Source of the DNA: Fodinicurvata halophila
GTDB taxonomy: Bacteria; Pseudomonadota; Alphaproteobacteria; Kiloniellales; DSM-21159
Direction of reading: 5' to 3'
NCBI RefSeq assembly: GCF_042651425.1
Contig: NZ_JBHSCW010000011.1
Span: forward strand, 62,001-126,000
Length of the DNA: 64,000 nt
The position numbers and the translations under genes are program-made. Shown in pieces: positions 17,392-25,445 of the stretch. The first letter of the stretch is position 1, and each line of letters opens with the position of its first letter. The notes under the pieces are model-generated. The model saw only the letters and a list, made by a program, of their open reading frames with translations, did not search any database and was not told the DNA's origin.

Positions 17392-18174
17392 TTAGCGGGC
17401 CGTCCAGCCACCATCCATGGTCACAGGCGTCCCCGTCATGGTGTCCGCGGCCGGCGAGCAGAGGAAAAGCGCCATGGCCCCCAGCTGTTCGACGGTGACG
17501 AACTGATGCAGCGGCATTTTCTCGGACAGCAGGATCTTCTTCGCCTCCTCCAGCTCCACACCCTGGTTCTCGGCGATGGCATCCACCTGCTTCTGGACCA
17601 GCGGGGTCAGGACCCATCCCGGACAGATAGCGTTGCAGGTGATTCCGCTGTTCGCTGTTTCCAGGGCGGTGACCTTGGTCAGGCCCACGACGCCATGCTT
17701 CGCGGCAACATAGGCCGACTTCTTCTCTGAGGCGACTAACCCGTGGGCCGAGGCGATGTTGATGATTCGCCCCCAGCCCTGGGTCCGCATATAGGGCAGC
17801 GCCAGGCGCGTGGTATGGAAGACCGAGGAAAGATTGAGAGAAATCACGGCATCCCACTTGTCGGCGGGAAAGTCTTCCAGGGAATCCACATGCTGGATAC
17901 CGGCATTGTTCACCAGGATATCGACACCGCCGAAATCGGCCTCGATGTTGCGCATCATCTCCTCGATCGCCGCCGTATCCATCAGGTCGGCCCCCTCGTA
18001 GCCAACCTTCATGCCATGGCGCGCGGCGAGATCCTGTTTCAGCTGGTCGATCTCCTCGGAATCGCCGAAGCCGTTGAGCACGATATTGGCGCCTTCCATG
18101 GCGAAGGCCTCGGCGATGCCCCGTCCGATTCCGCTTGTAGAGCCGGTCACCAGCACCGTTTTCCCCTTAACCAC
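17392..18174 (-). CDS. bdhA: 3-hydroxybutyrate dehydrogenase
   Basis: A short-chain dehydrogenase that interconverts 3-hydroxybutyrate and acetoacetate, used in polyhydroxybutyrate turnover. The 260-residue product has the NAD motif TGSTSGIGRGIAEAF, NNAGIQHV, IINIASAHGLVAS and the catalytic YVAAKHG. The family-typical sequence ITCNAICPGWVLTPLVQKQV is present. GTG 18174 after AGGAAAGGAG gives the usual start MVKGKTVLVTG; an ATG frame 24 codons upstream is less likely. Confidence 0.92.
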   Translation of the reverse strand: MVKGKTVLVTGSTSGIGRGIAEAFAMEGANIVLNGFGDSEEIDQLKQDLAARHGMKVGYEGADLMDTAAIEEMMRNIEADFGGVDILVNNAGIQHVDSLEDFPADKWDAVISLNLSSVFHTTRLALPYMRTQGWGRIINIASAHGLVASEKKSAYVAAKHGVVGLTKVTALETANSGITCNAICPGWVLTPLVQKQVDAIAENQGVELEEAKKILLSEKMPLHQFVTVEQLGAMALFLCSPAADTMTGTPVTMDGGWTAR

Positions 18175-18277
18175 GCAGTTCTCCTTTCCTCTTGGTCCTG
18201 TGTGAAACCCGGCATACAGAACAGCCTTGTCACCCCCTCTGGTCAAGGCCGAAGGAAAAGGTCATTCTGTCGGGGTT

Positions 18278-18499
18278 ATGGAAAGCCTGATTGCCTGGAT
18301 GATCCTGACGTTCGGCTGGCTGCTGCCGCTGCTGCATGTCGCGCTTTCACCGCGTGGCGGGAGCTGGCGCGCTCAAACGAACGTCCGCTGCCCCTTCAGC
18401 CCGCGCCTCGGCTGGCTGGTCCTGGTCATGCTGGCAGGTCCGCTGGGCTGGCTGCTGTTCATGAAGGCTCGTCGCAGACCGGCGGGTGTCAGGTCTTGA
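18278..18499 (+). CDS. Small two-helix membrane protein, unknown
   Basis: A 73-residue frame with two hydrophobic segments (LIAWMILTFGWLLPLLHVAL and LGWLVLVMLAGPLGWLLFM) joined by a basic loop and ending in a basic tail, so a small inner-membrane hairpin is likely. No family is recognised. It lies between two minus-strand genes and its stop overlaps the DUF1192 gene end by 11 bases. The coding call rests on the clean two-helix pattern. Confidence 0.5.
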   Translation: MESLIAWMILTFGWLLPLLHVALSPRGGSWRAQTNVRCPFSPRLGWLVLVMLAGPLGWLLFMKARRRPAGVRS

Positions 18500-18677
18500 A
18501 AAGCTCGGCAGCCGCGTTCAGGTGTTCTCCCTTGGTGGAGATCTTCTCCTTGACACGCTCCATCTCTGCTTCAAGTTCCGACAGGTAATCCTTGAGCTCG
18601 ACAATGCCCATCAAGTCCAGATCGCGTCCAACCGACAGGCTTTTGACCCGCACATCTTCTTCAGGATCTATCTCCAT
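18489..18677 (-). CDS. DUF1192 family protein
   Basis: A 62-residue acidic protein with an N-terminal IDPEEDV segment, the DLMGIVELKDYLSELEAEME core and a short coiled coil ending HLNAAAELFKT. This matches the DUF1192 pattern of alphaproteobacterial proteins that usually neighbour a quinone oxidoreductase and trcR, as here. Function is unknown. Start ATG 18677. Confidence 0.82.
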   Translation of the reverse strand: MEIDPEEDVRVKSLSVGRDLDLMGIVELKDYLSELEAEMERVKEKISTKGEHLNAAAELFKT

Positions 18678-18788
18678 CCTTCATCTCCAAGCCGTAGGCC
18701 ACCACCTCGAAGCCTGATCGTATTCCAACACAGAACCGTGCTCTTCTTCAATGGAGGAGAAAGCCGCGAGCAGGGAGGCAGCAGCCAG

Positions 18789-19814
18789 ATGACCAACTCC
18801 ACCCAGAGCCAAATTCCCTCTGAGATGACCGCGATCGAGATTTCCGAACCCGGCGGACCGGAGGTATTAAAGCCCGTTCACCGCGCCGTCCCCGCCGTTG
18901 GACAGGGTGAAGTTCTGATCGAGGTTGCGGCGGCTGGCGTCAACCGCCCCGACGTCATGCAAAGGCAGGGCGCCTACGATCCGCCCCCAGGCGCATCCGA
19001 CCTGCCGGGCCTCGAGGTTGCCGGGCGCATCGTGAGCTGCGGTGAGGGCGTGGAATCCTTCCGTACGGGCGACAAGGTCTGCGCACTGGTGACCGGTGGC
19101 GGTTATGCGGAATATTGCGTAGCGCCGGCGGCCCAGTGCCTGCCGGTGCCCGAGAACCTGTCCCTGCTGGAAGCGGCGGCGCTGCCGGAAACCTTCTTCA
19201 CGGTCTGGTCCAATGTCTTCGATCGGGGCGGACTTCAGCCCGGCCAGAAGATCCTGGTTCACGGCGGATCCTCCGGCATCGGCACCACGGCCATCCAGAT
19301 GGTCTCGGCGTTCGGCGCCGAGGTCTACGTGACGGCTGGCAGCGAGGAGAAATGCCGCTTCTGCGAGGAACTGGGGGCCAAGCGCGCCATCAATTACCGA
19401 AGCGAGGACTTCGTCGACGTCATCAAGGCGGAAACCGGCAAGGAGGGAGTGGACCTCGTGCTCGACATGGTGGGCGGCAGCTACGTCCAGCGCAACGTCG
19501 ACTGCCTGAAGCCCGAGGGCAAGCTGGTCTTCATCGCCTTCCTGGGCGGCCCGAAGGCAGAGGTGAACTTCGCCAAGGTCATGATGAAGCGCCTGTCGAT
19601 CACGGGCTCGACGCTACGCGCCCGCGACGTAACCTTCAAGGCGGCCATTGCCGCATCCCTGCAGAGCCGGGTGTGGCCGCTGCTGGAACAGGGACGGATC
19701 CGGCCGATCATACATCGCGCCTTCCCCCTGGCGGAGGCCAGCGAAGCCCATGCCCTGATGGAATCCAGCACGCATATCGGCAAGCTCATGCTCAACGTGC
19801 AGGGAGAAAGTTGA
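18789..19814 (+). CDS. NAD(P)H quinone oxidoreductase, zinc-independent MDR type
   Basis: A 341-residue medium-chain reductase that passes electrons from NAD(P)H to quinones or reactive carbonyls. It shows VLIEVAAAGVNRPDVMQRQG, LPGLEVAGRIVSCGEGVESF, ALPETFFTVWSNVF, the NADPH loop VHGGSSGIGTTAIQM and DLVLDMVGGSYV. It lacks the zinc ligands of alcohol dehydrogenases. ATG 18789 follows GGGAGG; a second ATG at 18825 is possible. The frame open back to 18486 shows no conserved sequence before this start. Confidence 0.88.
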   Translation: MTNSTQSQIPSEMTAIEISEPGGPEVLKPVHRAVPAVGQGEVLIEVAAAGVNRPDVMQRQGAYDPPPGASDLPGLEVAGRIVSCGEGVESFRTGDKVCALVTGGGYAEYCVAPAAQCLPVPENLSLLEAAALPETFFTVWSNVFDRGGLQPGQKILVHGGSSGIGTTAIQMVSAFGAEVYVTAGSEEKCRFCEELGAKRAINYRSEDFVDVIKAETGKEGVDLVLDMVGGSYVQRNVDCLKPEGKLVFIAFLGGPKAEVNFAKVMMKRLSITGSTLRARDVTFKAAIAASLQSRVWPLLEQGRIRPIIHRAFPLAEASEAHALMESSTHIGKLMLNVQGES

Positions 19815-19967
19815 CGAACTGCACTCTCAGGTGTGTTTTAGGGCTTTTACCATGGGATCGGGCGTTCTATATAGCGTGAATAGAAGTTTCCTGACACCTT
19901 GCGAACGTCGCCTTCCGGGCGATGCGGCGACGGAGAGAACCAGCTTCGTTGTCGGAGGAGAGTTTTT

Positions 19968-20615
19968 ATGCAGCAACAGCCCCTTATGCCCAAGGCCACG
20001 GCGGTCTGGCTGATCGAGAACACCAGCCTGACCTTCGAGCAGATTGCCGATTTCTGCGGTCTTCACAAGCTGGAAATCCAGGGAATTGCCGACGGCGAGG
20101 TCGCATCCGGCATCCAGGGCCTGGACCCCGTGGCCAACAGCCAGCTGACCAAGGAAGAAATCGAACTGGCCCAGCAGGACTCCAACCGGCGCCTGCGCAT
20201 GCTGGTACAGGACCTGCCCAAGCCATCCAAGCGCTCCAAGGGCCCGCGCTACACGCCCGTGGCCAAGCGCCAGGACAAACCGGATGCCATCGCCTGGCTG
20301 CTGCGCAACCATCCCGAGTTGAAGGACAGCCAGATCGTCAAGCTGATCGGCACCACCAAGGCCACGATTCAGTCCATTCGGGACCGCAGTCACTGGAACG
20401 CTTCCAACATCCGACCGAAGGATCCCGTTCTGCTTGGTCTCTCTACCCAGTCGGAACTGAACGCCGCGATCGAGAAGGCCAAGAAGGAGGCTGAACGCAG
20501 CGGCAAGAACGTTCCCAAGGCCGCGGCCCCCTTCGAGGCGGAAAACAAGCCGGAAACCTCGGAGAGCGAGGATCCCAGCCGTCCGGATCTCAGCATCTTC
20601 AAACTGCCCGAATAA
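19968..20615 (+). CDS. trcR: Cell-cycle transcriptional regulator TrcR (DUF1013)
   Basis: A 215-residue helix-turn-helix protein found across alphaproteobacteria and linked to the CtrA cell-cycle network. It shows MPKATAVWLIENTSLTFEQI, FCGLHKLEIQGIADGEV, GLDPVANSQLTKEEI and a second HTH-like part (AIAWLLRNHPELKDSQIVKL, GTTKATIQSIRDRSHWN), followed by a charged flexible tail. GGAGGAG lies 8 bases before ATG 19968. Position after the quinone oxidoreductase and DUF1192 is the conserved order. Confidence 0.9.
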   Translation: MQQQPLMPKATAVWLIENTSLTFEQIADFCGLHKLEIQGIADGEVASGIQGLDPVANSQLTKEEIELAQQDSNRRLRMLVQDLPKPSKRSKGPRYTPVAKRQDKPDAIAWLLRNHPELKDSQIVKLIGTTKATIQSIRDRSHWNASNIRPKDPVLLGLSTQSELNAAIEKAKKEAERSGKNVPKAAAPFEAENKPETSESEDPSRPDLSIFKLPE

Positions 20616-20639
20616 GGCGGTTCCTCTCGTCAGGACCAA

Positions 20640-20668
20640 GAAAGGGCGGCCACGGGGCCGCCCTTTCG
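20640..20668. terminator. Convergent terminator between trcR and SDR gene
   Basis: AAAGGGCGGCC pairs with GGCCGCCCTTT across a short loop at 20641-20667. It lies between the trcR stop and the convergent SDR stop, and can work in both directions. T-tracts are short. Confidence 0.7.
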
Positions 20669-20691
20669 CATTGGACCGGCTGTCCGACAGA

Positions 20692-21468
20692 TCACTTCTT
20701 GGTCGGGACCGTGTAGTTGAGAGCCAGGCGCCCGCCATCGGGATAGATCGTCTGACCGGTCATGTAGCTGGAGTCATCGCTGGCCAGGAAGACCGCGACC
20801 GAGCCGATCTCGGAGGGGTCGCCCACACGGCCCATGGGCGTGCGCGACAGGATGCCCTCCATCTTGGCCGGATCGTTGGCGACGGACTCGAAGACCTCGG
20901 TGTGGATCGACCCTGGACCGATGGCATTGACCCGGATGTTCTTGTCGGCCAGGGACAGTGCCATGACCTTGGTCAACTGGTTCACGCCGCCCTTGGACAC
21001 CACGTAGGGGGTAATGGTGGGGATCGCCATGACGCCGTTGACCGAGGACATGTTGATGATGGTGCCACCCGTACCCTGGTCAACCATCTGTCGGGCCGCT
21101 GCCTGGCCGGTCAGGAAGACGCCCTTCAGGTTCACCCGCAGGACGCGGTCCCAGTCCTCCTCTTCCAGTTCCAGGAAGTCACAGGCATGCACGATTCCGG
21201 CATTGGCAATCGCGATATCAAGCTTTCCGAAGGCTTCCACGCTGCGCGCCACCAGGGCATCGACCTCGGCCTTCTCGCCGACGTCGCAGGTGACAAAAAG
21301 GGCCTCGCCGCCCTCGCCACGAACCGCTTCGGCCGCGGCCTCGCCGCGTTCCGTCGCCACGTCGGCCATGACCACCTTCGCCCCCTCCTTCGCCAAGCTC
21401 TTGGCGCAGGCGAGTCCGATGCCGGCGGCCGCACCGGTTACGAGAGCGACTTTGTTCTCAAGACGCAT
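20692..21468 (-). CDS. SDR family oxidoreductase
   Basis: A 258-residue classical short-chain dehydrogenase: NAD(P) motif TGAAAGIGLACAKSL, Asp in VVMADVATERG (favouring NAD), NAGIVHACDF, INMSSVNGV, catalytic YVVSKGGV and GPGSIHTEVF, ending with MTGQTIYPDGGRLALNY. The substrate is not identifiable. It is convergent with trcR. Confidence 0.88.
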   Translation of the reverse strand: MRLENKVALVTGAAAGIGLACAKSLAKEGAKVVMADVATERGEAAAEAVRGEGGEALFVTCDVGEKAEVDALVARSVEAFGKLDIAIANAGIVHACDFLELEEEDWDRVLRVNLKGVFLTGQAAARQMVDQGTGGTIINMSSVNGVMAIPTITPYVVSKGGVNQLTKVMALSLADKNIRVNAIGPGSIHTEVFESVANDPAKMEGILSRTPMGRVGDPSEIGSVAVFLASDDSSYMTGQTIYPDGGRLALNYTVPTKK

Positions 21469-21618
21469 GGGTGTGTATCCTTCGATTGTTCTGTTGCACG
21501 GGAAATCACGCTGCCACGCTCGGGCCGCAGGCTCAATACTTCTGCCCCGTCATGCCGCCTTCCGGAGCACGGCGCCTGTTGCGGCATACGGGGTCTTTCG
21601 GGTTAAATTGAAGGCATA

Positions 21619-22179
21619 ATGAACGACGCATTCACCGCCGACAAACGCGCACGATTCCGCAAGCTGCTGACCCTGGCGGCCGAGAGCCCCTTCGCGGGCG
21701 AACGCTCGGCCGCACTGGAAGCCGCGAAGCGCCTGGCGTCCTCACTCGGCATGGATCTCGAGGAAGCCGCCCGGGCCTGTCGACAGGACAGCTACGAGGA
21801 CGACGCCGTTGAACAGCGTGTCCACGAGGATCGCGAGGCCGAGGCCAGGAAGCGTCGTGCCAACCAGGCCTGGATGTGGCGCACCTATGCCGCCTATGCC
21901 TACGACGCGGCCGCCAGCCGCATGCGCCAGAAGCGACGCGAGGAGATCCAGCGGGAACAGGAGGCCGAGGAGGAGCAGCGCCGCGTCGAGCGGCTCTGGC
22001 GCAGCGGCAATCACCGGCGCAGCCACCGTCAGCGGCCACGCAAGGACTTCGCCTGTGCACTGATCCGGGAAACCGCGCTGCCGCTGACCGAAATCGCCGA
22101 GATCACCGGCCTCAGCCTGCGCAAGATCGTCGAGCTGAAACTGAAGATGCGGCCCCACGCACCAGCCGCAGGCGAATAG
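21619..22179 (+). CDS. DUF2786-like protein with C-terminal helix-turn-helix
   Basis: A 186-residue protein of unknown function. Residues 8-50 (RARFRKLLTLAAESPFAGER and SAALEAAKRLASSLGMDLEEA) resemble the DUF2786 helical domain. Residues 65-130 are a highly charged helix rich in Arg, Glu and Gln. The C-terminus (LTEIAEITGLSLRKIVELKL) looks like a helix-turn-helix. A nucleic-acid-binding role is inferred. It stands alone between an SDR gene and an SMP-30 gene. Confidence 0.68.
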   Translation: MNDAFTADKRARFRKLLTLAAESPFAGERSAALEAAKRLASSLGMDLEEAARACRQDSYEDDAVEQRVHEDREAEARKRRANQAWMWRTYAAYAYDAAASRMRQKRREEIQREQEAEEEQRRVERLWRSGNHRRSHRQRPRKDFACALIRETALPLTEIAEITGLSLRKIVELKLKMRPHAPAAGE

Positions 22180-22501
22180 ACGTGTAGCACTCTGATAATC
22201 AGAAACTGTACTCGCGTACGATTTTCCGCATCCCAACAGATTAAAGCACGGCAAATGCAGAGGTCAGCTGCAACTCCACTGCACGGAACGCAGCCATACT
22301 TGACGGCATTGCCGATGATAATGAAGGATGAGCAGTTTCAGAGAATTCGTCATCCCCGACGAGCGAGGCATTCCCCATACCCTTGTCACCTGCTCCTACC
22401 TAGAGGGTGGCTACGCCTCGCACAGCAAGCCCAGGCAAACTGGGCAGGATGGGAGACTCGCGGATTTATATCCAGACGACACCCACAGGGGAGGAAGCGC
22501 C
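22180..22501. other. Intergenic region upstream of the SMP-30 gene
   Basis: 322 bases without a supported gene. A frame continuous with the SMP-30 gene opens at 22328 but shows no signal or conserved sequence. The stretch GGGGAGGAAGCGCC just before 22502 is the ribosome site of the next gene. Confidence 0.5.
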
Positions 22502-23647
22502 ATGCGCAGAGTACAAGCACACAAATTCCTGGACCTTGCACCCTCATCGCACGAGACGGAAAGTTCAGCGCCTTCGGTGTCTCGCCGTAACCTGATGAAG
22601 GCAGCAGGAGCCATTGCCGCCACGACGGCGATGGCGCCACACGCGCTTGCCCGGAATTTCGGTCCCGATGCTGAGCCGATACGCTATCCTGAGCCAGACG
22701 TCGTCAAGCTCGATCCAAGGTTCACCGCCAAGATCGGCAATACGCCGATCGTCAGGCTTCACACCGGTACGCTCTGGGCTGAGGGACCCGCCTGGAACGG
22801 TGTTGGCCGCTATCTCGTCTGGAGCGACATTCCAGGCGACGAACAGCTGCGCTGGCTCGAGGAAGACGAGCACGTTTCCCGCCAGTTCCGCTATCCCTCG
22901 AGAAACAGCAACGGCAACACCTTCGACTGGGAAGGCCGCCAGATCACCTGCGAACACAAGACACGGCGGGTCGTTCGATACGAGCACGATGGCAGTGTCA
23001 CGAATCTCGCCGGCCCAGAGAACGGGCAGGACTTCAATGCCCCGAACGATGTGGTGGTCCATCGTGAGGATGGCTCCATCTGGTTCAGCGATCCCGGCTA
23101 CGGCAGCCTGCTCGATTACGAGGGGACCAAGGCCGATACGGGCTCGCCGCAGCCCTATCGGAAGGAAGCGGTCTACCGCATCGATGCGCAGACCGGCGAG
23201 GTCGACAAGGTCGCCGACGAGCCATACAAGCCGAACGGCCTGTGCTTCTCGCCGGACTTCAGCATTCTCTACGTCGCCGATACCGGCGCGACACACTATT
23301 CCGAAGCGGAAAAGATCATCTGGGCCTATGACGTCGACGGCAAGACACTGAAAAACCCGAGAACCTTTACCGACATGACGCTCGACGACAAGGCCGGGCT
23401 TGCCGACGGCATCGATTGCGACGAGGACGGCAATATCTGGTCAAGTGCCGGATGGGTTGGCGATGGTTACGACGGCGTACACATCTTTGCACCGAACGGC
23501 GATCGGATCGGGCAGATCCGTCTTCCGGAAATCTGCTCGAACCTGTGCTTCGGAGGCTCGAAGGGCAACCGCCTGTTCATGACGGCAAGCCAGTCGCTCT
23601 ATGCGGTCTATGTGCTGACGCACGGCGCCCACGTCATGGGTGCCTGA
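22502..23647 (+). CDS. Tat-exported SMP-30/gluconolactonase-like protein
   Basis: A 381-residue beta-propeller hydrolase, probably a sugar lactonase in the periplasm. It begins with a twin-arginine signal (SRRNLMKAAGAIAATTAM near residue 28). The SMP-30 propeller follows: LWAEGPAWNGVGRYLVWSDI, NGNTFDWEGRQITCEH, PNDVVVHREDGSIWFSDPGY, KPNGLCFSPDFSILYVADTG and LADGIDCDEDGNIWSSAGW, which carry the metal-binding Glu, Asn and Asp pattern. ATG 22502 is set by a strong GGGGAGGAA site and by placing the Tat motif near the start. Confidence 0.87.
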   Translation: MRRVQAHKFLDLAPSSHETESSAPSVSRRNLMKAAGAIAATTAMAPHALARNFGPDAEPIRYPEPDVVKLDPRFTAKIGNTPIVRLHTGTLWAEGPAWNGVGRYLVWSDIPGDEQLRWLEEDEHVSRQFRYPSRNSNGNTFDWEGRQITCEHKTRRVVRYEHDGSVTNLAGPENGQDFNAPNDVVVHREDGSIWFSDPGYGSLLDYEGTKADTGSPQPYRKEAVYRIDAQTGEVDKVADEPYKPNGLCFSPDFSILYVADTGATHYSEAEKIIWAYDVDGKTLKNPRTFTDMTLDDKAGLADGIDCDEDGNIWSSAGWVGDGYDGVHIFAPNGDRIGQIRLPEICSNLCFGGSKGNRLFMTASQSLYAVYVLTHGAHVMGA

Positions 23648-23653
23648 TATTCA

Positions 23654-23693
23654 GGGAGGCGCCCTACCGGCTTACACCGGCAGGGCGCCTCCC
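23654..23693. terminator. Long hairpin between SMP-30 and betA
   Basis: GGGAGGCGCCCTACCGG (23654-23670) pairs with CCGGCAGGGCGCCTCCC (23677-23693) with one mismatch. It is a strong stem between two convergent genes with no T-run, so it is a probable bidirectional transcript end or RNA-stabilising structure. Confidence 0.55.
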
Positions 23694-23708
23694 GACCACG
23701 ACGATGCC

Positions 23709-25424
23709 TCACGATGATCCGGCCTGCTCCGTTCCCGGCCGCTCCGGCGCGGTCTCGCGCTGGTGCTCCTGCCAATCCGAGGGGGCGTACACCGGGGCTT
23801 CCGAAGGGGCCAGGGGATCGCGGCCGAGAATGGAATCCGCAGCCTTCTCGCCAATCATGATCGTCGGTGCGTTGATGTTGCCATTGGTCACCGTGGGCAT
23901 GATCGAGGAATCGACGACACGCAGGTTGTCGATGCCGTAGACGCGGCACTGCGGATCCACCACCGCCATCGGGCCCGAGCCCATGCGGCAGGTGCCGCAG
24001 GGATGATAGGCGGTTTCCGCCGTCCGTGCGACCCACTCGTCGATCTCGTCGTCGCTCTGGACGTCCTTGCCGGGGGACAGTTCCTCGCCGCGATAGGGGT
24101 CGAAGGCCGGCTGGGCGAAGATCTCCCGGGTCAGGCGCAGGCCGTTGCGATAGGACTGCTTGTCCTCTTCCTCCTGCAGATAGTTGAAAACCAGTTCCGG
24201 CGCCGCCGCCGGGTCCGCCGAGGTCAGCCGCATCCATCCGCGACTCTTTGGCTTGTTGGCACCCAGATGGACCTGGAAGCCGTGCCCCTTGGCGGCACTG
24301 GAGCCGTCATAGGCGATGGCCCCAGCCAGAAAATGGTATTGCAGGTCGGGATACTTCAGGCCGGCACGGCTGCGGATATAGCCGTTGGATTCAAAGTGGT
24401 TGCTTGCCCCCAGGCCGCTCTTGAACAGCAGCCAGCGGGCACCGATCCAGGCCTGTCCGAGCGGGTTCAGCCAGCCGTTCAGGGTGATCTTCTGGGTGCA
24501 CATCTGCTGGACCCAGACCTCCAGGTGATCCTGCATGTTCTGGCCGACGCCCGGCAGGTCGTGCACGGGCTCGATGCCGTGTTCCTTCAGATGCTCCGCC
24601 GGGCCGATCCCGGAGAGCATCAGCAGCTTGGGTGAATTGAACGCGCTGGCGGACAGGATGACCTCGCGTCGAGCCTGTATCCGATACGTTTTGCCGTCCT
24701 TCTGGTATTCGATGCCCACCGCCCGCTTGCCATCCATCAGGATACGCGTCGTCAGGGCGTGCGTCTCGACCTGGAGGTTCTGCCGGCTCATTGCGGGTTT
24801 GAGATAGGCGTTGGCGGTCGAGCTGCGCACACCGTCGCGCACGGTCATGTCCATGCGGCAGAAGCCTTCCTGGCGATAACCGTTGTAGTCCCGGCTCTCG
24901 CCGTATCCTGCCTGACGACCGGCCTTGATGAAGGCGCGATACAGCGGATTCTTCATGTTGTTGCCGTTGCACACGCCGAGCGGACCGCCGGTAGAGCGGT
25001 ACTCGTCCTCTCCGTACAGGCAGTCTTCCGCACGCTTGAAGTAGGGCAGGACATCGGCATAGCTCCAGCCCTCGGCCCCGCGCTCGACCCATTCGTCATA
25101 GTCCCCGGCACAACCGCGCACATATGCCATGCCGTTGATCGAGGACGAGCCGCCGATGACCTTGCCCCGGGCCTGGTGGATACGCCGCCCTTGCAGGCCG
25201 GGCTCCGGCTCCGTGTGCAGTCCCCAGTCGAAGCGGGGCTTGTTCAGCGGAATGGAAAAGGCGGTGGGCATCTGGATATAGATGGAGTTGTCCTTGCCGC
25301 CGAACTCCAGCACGAGCACCCGGTTACTGCCGTCCGCACTCAACCGGTTGGCCAGAACGGAGCCGGCCGACCCGGCCCCGACGACAATGTAGTCGACGGA
25401 CTGATCGAATGTCTGCTCGCTCAT
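23709..25424 (-). CDS. betA: Choline dehydrogenase (GMC oxidoreductase)
   Basis: Membrane-associated FAD enzyme that oxidises choline to betaine aldehyde on the way to glycine betaine. The 571-residue protein has the FAD motif VVGAGSAGSVLANRLS, GKVIGGSSSINGMAYVRG, GDYDEWVERGAEGWSYADVL, the second GMC signature (VILSASAFNSPKLLMLSGIG) and the active-site region AYHPCGTCRMG. Length and motifs fit BetA, although other GMC alcohol dehydrogenases are close. It starts 21 bases after the betT stop, in one operon. No betB or betI is in the window. Confidence 0.86.
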   Translation of the reverse strand: MSEQTFDQSVDYIVVGAGSAGSVLANRLSADGSNRVLVLEFGGKDNSIYIQMPTAFSIPLNKPRFDWGLHTEPEPGLQGRRIHQARGKVIGGSSSINGMAYVRGCAGDYDEWVERGAEGWSYADVLPYFKRAEDCLYGEDEYRSTGGPLGVCNGNNMKNPLYRAFIKAGRQAGYGESRDYNGYRQEGFCRMDMTVRDGVRSSTANAYLKPAMSRQNLQVETHALTTRILMDGKRAVGIEYQKDGKTYRIQARREVILSASAFNSPKLLMLSGIGPAEHLKEHGIEPVHDLPGVGQNMQDHLEVWVQQMCTQKITLNGWLNPLGQAWIGARWLLFKSGLGASNHFESNGYIRSRAGLKYPDLQYHFLAGAIAYDGSSAAKGHGFQVHLGANKPKSRGWMRLTSADPAAAPELVFNYLQEEEDKQSYRNGLRLTREIFAQPAFDPYRGEELSPGKDVQSDDEIDEWVARTAETAYHPCGTCRMGSGPMAVVDPQCRVYGIDNLRVVDSSIMPTVTNGNINAPTIMIGEKAADSILGRDPLAPSEAPVYAPSDWQEHQRETAPERPGTEQAGSS

Positions 25425-25445
25425 CGCTTGGCTCCTCGTGCTGCC

